DNA of 45,908 nucleotides from assembly GCA_964386535.1 (NCBI GenBank), contig CAYLRY010000023.1, positions 1 to 45,908 on the forward strand. The letters are read 5' to 3'. The stretch's first letter is position 1. Every line of letters starts with the position of its first letter. The notes below the pieces were generated by a model. That model did no database searches. It had not been told where the DNA came from and saw nothing but the letters and a program-made list of their open reading frames with translations. This DNA is from CAYLRY01 sp964386535 (GTDB lineage Bacteria; Chloroflexota; Dehalococcoidia; Dehalococcoidales; UBA3254). Made by a program: the position numbers and the translations under genes. Shown here piece by piece: positions 41,719 to 45,908 of the stretch.

Positions 41719-42114
41719 GTGGATAAACAAGCTTACTTTTATGGTACAGGAAGACGGAAGACAGCCATAGCCAGAGTAAAACTGATGCCTGGCAATGGAG
41801 CCATTATTGTCAATGGCATTCCGTATGAAGAATTATATTCCAGAATAGAGTTACGCCGGAGAATATTACAGCCTTTGGTTGCTACTGAAAGTATTGGTAA
41901 ATATAATGTGGTAGCTAAGGTTGAAGGTGGTGGTGTGTCAGCCCAGGGTGGAGCTGTTTCTCACGGAATTGCCCGTGCTTTGGTCCAGGTAGATGAAAAG
42001 ACCAAAGCGTCCTTGAGGCAAAATGGTTTATTAACCCGTGATTCCAGAGGTAAAGAAAGAAAGAAACCCGGTTTAAAGCGGGCCAGAAAGGCTCCTCAAT
42101 ATACCAAACGTTAG
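41719..42114 (+). CDS. rpsI: 30S ribosomal protein S9
   Basis: A 131-aa protein whose C-terminal Lys-Arg tail contacts P-site tRNA: YGTGRRKTAIARVKLMPGNG, GGGVSAQGGAVSHGIARAL and the ending RKAPQYTKR. GTG start. Last gene of the plus-strand superoperon. Confidence 0.97.
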   Translation: MDKQAYFYGTGRRKTAIARVKLMPGNGAIIVNGIPYEELYSRIELRRRILQPLVATESIGKYNVVAKVEGGGVSAQGGAVSHGIARALVQVDEKTKASLRQNGLLTRDSRGKERKKPGLKRARKAPQYTKR

Positions 42115-42127
42115 AGTAATTAATTTA

Positions 42128-42862
42128 TTATATAGTAAAATCCGGCCGAATATTTTCAGCCGGATTTAATTTTGATAAGTTTTTCAAAGCCGCCTTGGCA
42201 GCCTCCATCTCAGCGGCTTTTTTACTTTTCCCGGTACCTCTGCCAAGGATGGTATGGCCAATTTTAACCTCAATAGTGAATAACCTGGCGTGGTCGGGCC
42301 CGGTAGCTTCTATTAAATGATATATTGGTGTCTGCTGTCGCTGAGCCTGTAATATTTCCTGAAGCTGAGATTTGTAATCAGTCTCGGCTACCTGTTGGGC
42401 TTGTTTAAGTATCTCGGGACCGAAAAGTTTTAAAATCAACTTACTGGTTACTTCAAGCCCCTGATCACAATAGATAGAAGCTATAAGCGCTTCAAAAGCC
42501 CCAGCTAAATTAGCTGTTTTTTCTCGCCCACCTCCAGATTCTTCTCCCCGGCCCAGGAGAAGATAACGGCCCAGCTTGATATCGTTAGCGATCAGAGCTA
42601 GAGTTTCCCGCCGTACCAGCGCTGCTCTTAAACGGGTTAACTCACCTTCAGGAGAAAGAGGGAAATCCTGGAATAATTTTTGCGCTATCACCAGTCCCAG
42701 CACAGCATCACCTAAAAACTCTAGTCTTTCGTTAGAAACAAAAGTAAAACCCGGGTTTTCATTAATGTAAGAACTGTGTATAAGAGCTTGTTCTAAAATT
42801 GATGTATCATTGAAAAAAATACCCAGAGAGTTCTGTAATTGAGCCAAATTAATAGATTTCAT
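42128..42862 (-). CDS. rnc: Ribonuclease III
   Basis: A 244-aa double-strand RNA endonuclease that processes rRNA precursors. The signature NERLEFLGDAVLGL contains Glu48 and Asp52, and a C-terminal dsRNA-binding domain starts about 165 (DYKSQLQEILQAQ ... GTGKSKKAAEMEAAKAAL). In the second active-site block NLAGAFEALIASIYCDQG, Glu124 is kept, but the position matching Asp114 of Escherichia coli is Gly121. That could weaken catalysis or be a lineage trait. The ATG overlaps the upstream gene's TGA by 4 bases (ATGA). Confidence 0.96.
   Translation of the reverse strand: MKSINLAQLQNSLGIFFNDTSILEQALIHSSYINENPGFTFVSNERLEFLGDAVLGLVIAQKLFQDFPLSPEGELTRLRAALVRRETLALIANDIKLGRYLLLGRGEESGGGREKTANLAGAFEALIASIYCDQGLEVTSKLILKLFGPEILKQAQQVAETDYKSQLQEILQAQRQQTPIYHLIEATGPDHARLFTIEVKIGHTILGRGTGKSKKAAEMEAAKAALKNLSKLNPAENIRPDFTI
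42138..42167. terminator. Terminator between convergent rpsI and rnc
   Basis: AAATCCGGC and GCCGGATTT form a 9-bp stem with a 12-base loop; TTTAATTTT follows on the plus strand. It ends the ribosomal superoperon and lies inside the last codons of rnc, so it also shapes that mRNA end. Confidence 0.8.
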
Positions 42863-44511
42863 GCTGTCCGGACTTCCACCAAATTAGGTCTATTCAGTTT
42901 AAAGGAATGCAACAAACCGGATTTTAATTCGGAAGGATACTCCATCCGTTTCGCCGGAATACCCATTCCTTCTGCGATTTTACAAAAATCAATTTGAGGT
43001 TGACATAAATCAGTCCCTAAATTTCTATCTCCTGCTGTAGACTTCATGATAATAGTTTTCATATTCCTTACCTGCTGGTAGCAGCCGTTAGCACAAATAA
43101 TAAAGGTAACTGGAATATTATAATGAGCAGCAGTCCATAAACTTTGGATGGACCATATTGCTGAGCCATCCCCGCTGATACAAACTACCGGACGCTCGGT
43201 AGAAGCTAATTTCGTACCCAGTGCTCCCGGCAACCCCCAGCCGATGCTGCCTCCATTTCGAGAGCGTTGATAGCTCTTAGCTTCATTAAAGGAAAGGGTA
43301 CGCCTTAAAATAGCCGAACAGGACCAGCAATCATCTACAATACGGGTGCCGGGTAGCATATTGTCTTTGATTTCCTGCATCAAACGGTAAGGAGACACTG
43401 GTGTTTTATCCCATTCAGTTTGTGTTTTTTCTGCGATAATTTGATCAGATCTTTGTTTCTCTGCGGTTAAGAACTTTATCCTGGCCTGTATTATTTCCTT
43501 CTCATATGACGATAGGTTTTTCTTTAAAAGTGAAGACAAAGCTTTAACAGATAACCTGATATCACCTTCCAGTCCGGCAGCAAGGGGGAAGTTTTTGCCC
43601 ATTTGCCAGGGATTATCGTCTATTTGGATTAGCCGGGTAGACGGATGTAGAAGGGGTTTTTCAAGATATACCGGAAGACGGAAAAGCTCCGCTCCGACCG
43701 CCACTAAAACATCTACCTTTTCCAGCAGATCACGGGTATGGAAGCTGGTTAAATCCAGGTCACCTGCATAAAGCGGATGGTTGATGGGGAAATTAACATC
43801 ACTCATCCAGTACTCGAAAACCCTTGCGCCCGTTATCTCGGCCAGTTCAACAATCTCGTCCAGCGCATTGCTTTTCGCCACTCCATCTTCAACAATGATA
43901 GCCGGATTCTTTGCCCCGGCTAACAGACCGGCGGCTGTTTTCACAGACTCGGGATCCGGTTGCAGGTGAGATCTAACGAATTGATTTTTAGAATATTCAA
44001 AATCAATAACATCTGCCATTATATTCTGTGGCAGAGATATGAAAACTGGACCGGTAGGTGATTGCTGGGCAAATTTAAAAGCTCGCCTGAAGACGGTTGG
44101 CATATCCGAGGAGTGGATAATTTCAGTGGCCCACTTGGAAAAAGGCTTGGCAATACTTACCAGATCACCGGACAGGGCAGGTTCACTGGCCAGTAGCCGG
44201 GTATCTTGTTGCCCGGCAGTAACTATTAAAGGCACTCCGCCTGCAAAGGCGTTGGAAAGCATGGGTAAAGCAGCAGCCAGTCCCGGCCCGGTATGCAGGT
44301 TCAATACCGCCGGCTTTCCAGAAGTCCTGGCATATCCTTCTGCCATACCTGCCACTACTACCTCGTGAAGACCCAGAATAAAATGGATATCAGGCCTGTT
44401 TTCCAGAGCATCCATAAAGAAAACTTCAGTAGCTCCTGGCAGGCCGAAGATATATTCCACTCCTTCCTGGTGGAAAATTTCCATTAGTGCTGTACTGCCG
44501 GTCATCTGCAT
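42859..44511 (-). CDS. ThDP-dependent enzyme, benzoylformate decarboxylase/acetolactate synthase-like
   Basis: A 550-aa thiamin diphosphate enzyme. The N-terminal Pyr domain has the catalytic Glu50 in GLHEVVVAGMAEGYAR and PLIVTAGQQDTRLL, which resembles benzoylformate decarboxylase; a central domain follows; the C-terminal PP domain has GDGSAIWSIQSLWTAA and ANGCYQQVRN in place of the usual NN-G-Y. The substrate is a 2-oxo acid, but which one is unclear. It follows a PLP aminotransferase by 21 bases, which would supply 2-oxo acids, and overlaps rnc by 4 bases. AGGAG precedes the ATG. Confidence 0.85.
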   Translation of the reverse strand: MQMTGSTALMEIFHQEGVEYIFGLPGATEVFFMDALENRPDIHFILGLHEVVVAGMAEGYARTSGKPAVLNLHTGPGLAAALPMLSNAFAGGVPLIVTAGQQDTRLLASEPALSGDLVSIAKPFSKWATEIIHSSDMPTVFRRAFKFAQQSPTGPVFISLPQNIMADVIDFEYSKNQFVRSHLQPDPESVKTAAGLLAGAKNPAIIVEDGVAKSNALDEIVELAEITGARVFEYWMSDVNFPINHPLYAGDLDLTSFHTRDLLEKVDVLVAVGAELFRLPVYLEKPLLHPSTRLIQIDDNPWQMGKNFPLAAGLEGDIRLSVKALSSLLKKNLSSYEKEIIQARIKFLTAEKQRSDQIIAEKTQTEWDKTPVSPYRLMQEIKDNMLPGTRIVDDCWSCSAILRRTLSFNEAKSYQRSRNGGSIGWGLPGALGTKLASTERPVVCISGDGSAIWSIQSLWTAAHYNIPVTFIICANGCYQQVRNMKTIIMKSTAGDRNLGTDLCQPQIDFCKIAEGMGIPAKRMEYPSELKSGLLHSFKLNRPNLVEVRTA

Positions 44512-44532
44512 TAAATCAGGACTCCTAATATT

Positions 44533-45717
44533 TTATTTGAAATATTTTTTAGCCATTTGCCGGAAACCCTCCAATGAACCTGCCAGAGTTTCATCATCCA
44601 GACAATAAGAAATCCTGAAATAACCTGGAGAATCAAAAGCCGAACCCGGCACAATCAGCACCTTATACTGTTTCAATTCGGTCATAAAGGCAATATCATC
44701 TTTAATTGGGCTCTTGGGGAAAATATAAAAGGCCCCCTGGGGTTTAACCATAGAAAAGCCCATCTGCGTCAGATTATCGCAAAGAAAGTCCCTTTTTCTA
44801 CGGTATTCGTCAATAGATACACAGCAGTTTTGTAGTTTACTAATGGCGCGCTGCATGAGAGCAGGAGCATTAACAAAACCCAGTACCCGGTTGGCATAAA
44901 TAATTCCGTCAGCCACTTCTTTTGCCAGTTCACAGTCTGGATGCACTGCGGCATAGCCGATACGTTCACCCGGCAGGGAAAGGTCTTTGGAAAAAGAAGA
45001 TACTACGATACTGTGAGGGTAATAGTTAACTACCCTAGGACATTTGCCTTCGCCGTAATATAACTTGCTGTACACATCGTCAGTTATGATATAAATGCAC
45101 TTTTTAAGAATTGTGCTTTTACGTAAGACTACTTCCCCCAGTTTTTTTAAAATTTCCCTGGAATAAACAGCGCCAGTTGGATTATTAGGAGAGTTAATGA
45201 TTAATGCTTTGGTTTTTGCTGTTATTCCCGCCTCCAGAGCGTTTAAATCAGGCATAAAGTTTTCATCTGAAGGAAGTATCTTAATTACTCCACCGTGGTT
45301 ATCCACGAACGAGGCGTATTCAAAAAAATAGGGGGCAAATGTGATGATTTCTTCATCCGGATTAAGTAAAGCCTTTAATACGGCATTAAGAGCTCCTGCG
45401 GTACCTGCGGTCATTATTACATCATTCTGGTTAAACTTAACCCCCGTATCTATTGCCAGTTGCTCAGCCACTGCCAGCCGGGTTTCCGGATAGCCGGCAT
45501 TCTCCATATATCGGTGCATACCCGGCAAAGTACTATCAGCCAGCCTTTTTAACTCGATTTTAAAAGCTTGCGGAGGCTCCATAATGGGGTTGCCAATGGT
45601 CAAATCAAAAACTGCTTTGTCCCCATATATCTTCTTAAGGGCTATGCCCTCTTCAAACATTTTACGGATGAAAGAGCCGGTAACCATATTACTTTTAACT
45701 TTTTCGGAAATTGACAT
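44533..45717 (-). CDS. PLP-dependent aminotransferase, class I/II
   Basis: A 394-aa fold-type I enzyme that moves amino groups between amino and 2-oxo acids. Shows INSPNNPTGAVYSREIL, the Asp in ITDDVYSKLYYG, the PLP lysine in SSFSKDLSLPGERIGYA and a conserved Arg in GYFRISYCLDD. It resembles aspartate/aromatic aminotransferases; the substrate is not settled. The ATG at 45717 has GGGG/AAAGG upstream; a frame extension to 45807 adds 30 unlikely residues. First gene of a three-gene operon with the ThDP enzyme and rnc. Confidence 0.92.
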   Translation of the reverse strand: MSISEKVKSNMVTGSFIRKMFEEGIALKKIYGDKAVFDLTIGNPIMEPPQAFKIELKRLADSTLPGMHRYMENAGYPETRLAVAEQLAIDTGVKFNQNDVIMTAGTAGALNAVLKALLNPDEEIITFAPYFFEYASFVDNHGGVIKILPSDENFMPDLNALEAGITAKTKALIINSPNNPTGAVYSREILKKLGEVVLRKSTILKKCIYIITDDVYSKLYYGEGKCPRVVNYYPHSIVVSSFSKDLSLPGERIGYAAVHPDCELAKEVADGIIYANRVLGFVNAPALMQRAISKLQNCCVSIDEYRRKRDFLCDNLTQMGFSMVKPQGAFYIFPKSPIKDDIAFMTELKQYKVLIVPGSAFDSPGYFRISYCLDDETLAGSLEGFRQMAKKYFK

Positions 45718-45751
45718 CCCCTGACCCCTTTGTTGTTTTAAAATTAAGCTA

Positions 45752-45757
45752 ATTATA
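45752..45757 (-). promoter_or_regulatory. -10 element for aminotransferase operon
   Basis: TATAAT on the minus strand with an extended TG three bases upstream (TGTTATAAT), 35 bases before the start codon. No good -35 is visible. Confidence 0.5.
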
Positions 45758-45853
45758 ACACAACACGACAGTGGCATAAATTTTTTGGGTTTAATAAGGA
45801 ATGTCATATACGGAAAACCGGTGTTAAATGCTGAATATCAGACCATGGAAGGT

Positions 45854-45882
45854 TTGACATTCATTATCGATAGAGATATACT
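45854..45882 (+). promoter_or_regulatory. Consensus promoter reading out of the window
   Basis: TTGACA, 17-base spacer, TATACT. It points right, divergent from the aminotransferase operon, so a gene should begin beyond position 45908. Confidence 0.65.
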
Positions 45883-45908
45883 CTGAAACAAAATATTCTT
45901 ATCCCCTG

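Noticed and set aside
1..45908. CRISPR arrays, tRNA and rRNA genes, prophage or toxin-antitoxin modules
   Set aside because: Intergenic gaps were read for regular repeats and cloverleaf-like patterns; nothing convincing was seen, though small RNAs cannot be excluded by eye.

Overview
The window looks like part of a chromosome from a low-to-moderate GC bacterium, most likely Chloroflexota and probably the class Dehalococcoidia. This is inferred from gene order and protein style; there is no rRNA gene to confirm it. Pointers are: a str operon without tuf that runs straight into S10-spc-alpha; four-cysteine zinc forms of S14, S4, L36 and adenylate kinase; a threonyl-tRNA synthetase without a TGS domain; an HspR-type regulator over clpB; and frequent TTG/GTG starts.

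Region 1 (1-10.2 kb) is a stress-protease region. Reading leftward from about 7.85 kb: hspR, a 59-aa zinc-ribbon protein, clpB, hsp20, a decayed J-domain gene, a 39-aa CxxC peptide, a second hsp20, lon, and a 97-aa unknown. They share one strand, so one long heat-shock transcript is likely. It starts at a consensus sigma-70 promoter (TTGACA-N17-TATAAT) overlapped by a HAIR-like 7-7-7 inverted repeat, the expected place for HspR autorepression. Divergently, a second MerR/HspR-like gene precedes an ftsH relic with three in-frame stops. A 33-bp perfect inverted repeat brackets one hsp20 gene. A zinc/manganese-type ABC binding lipoprotein with a Fur/Zur-like palindrome upstream closes the region.

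Region 2 (10.4-14.3 kb) is accessory. It holds a decayed HerA-like ATPase gene, a VOC-fold protein, a zinc alcohol dehydrogenase, a perfect bidirectional terminator, and an NAD-dependent epimerase/dehydratase on the opposite strand.

Region 3 (14.7-21.4 kb) is translation: thrS, infC (no ATG/GTG/TTG start; AUU or AUA inferred), rpmI, rplT, pheS, pheT. Several hairpins lie between these genes.

Region 4 (21.5-42.1 kb) is an almost gap-free ribosomal superoperon, all on the plus strand: rpsL, rpsG, fusA, rpsJ, rplC, rplD, rplW, rplB, rpsS, rplV, rpsC, rplP, rpmC, rpsQ, rplN, rplX, rplE, rpsN(Z), rpsH, rplF, rplR, rpsE, rpmD, rplO, secY, adk, map, infA, rpmJ, rpsM, rpsK, rpsD, rpoA, rplQ, truA, rplM, rpsI. 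A promoter and a 13-bp perfect hairpin precede rpsL.

Region 5 (42.1-45.9 kb, minus strand) is a compact operon: a PLP aminotransferase, a ThDP-dependent decarboxylase/synthase-like enzyme, and rnc (RNase III with Gly at a usually acidic active-site position). It meets rpsI at a shared terminator. A consensus promoter at the right edge reads out of the window.

No CRISPR array, tRNA, rRNA or intact transposase gene was found. The main points of interest are the HspR control region, the three decayed genes (ftsH, J-domain, HerA-like), the inverted repeat around hsp20, the unusual infC start and the RNase III substitution. I did not find a convincing wholly new system.
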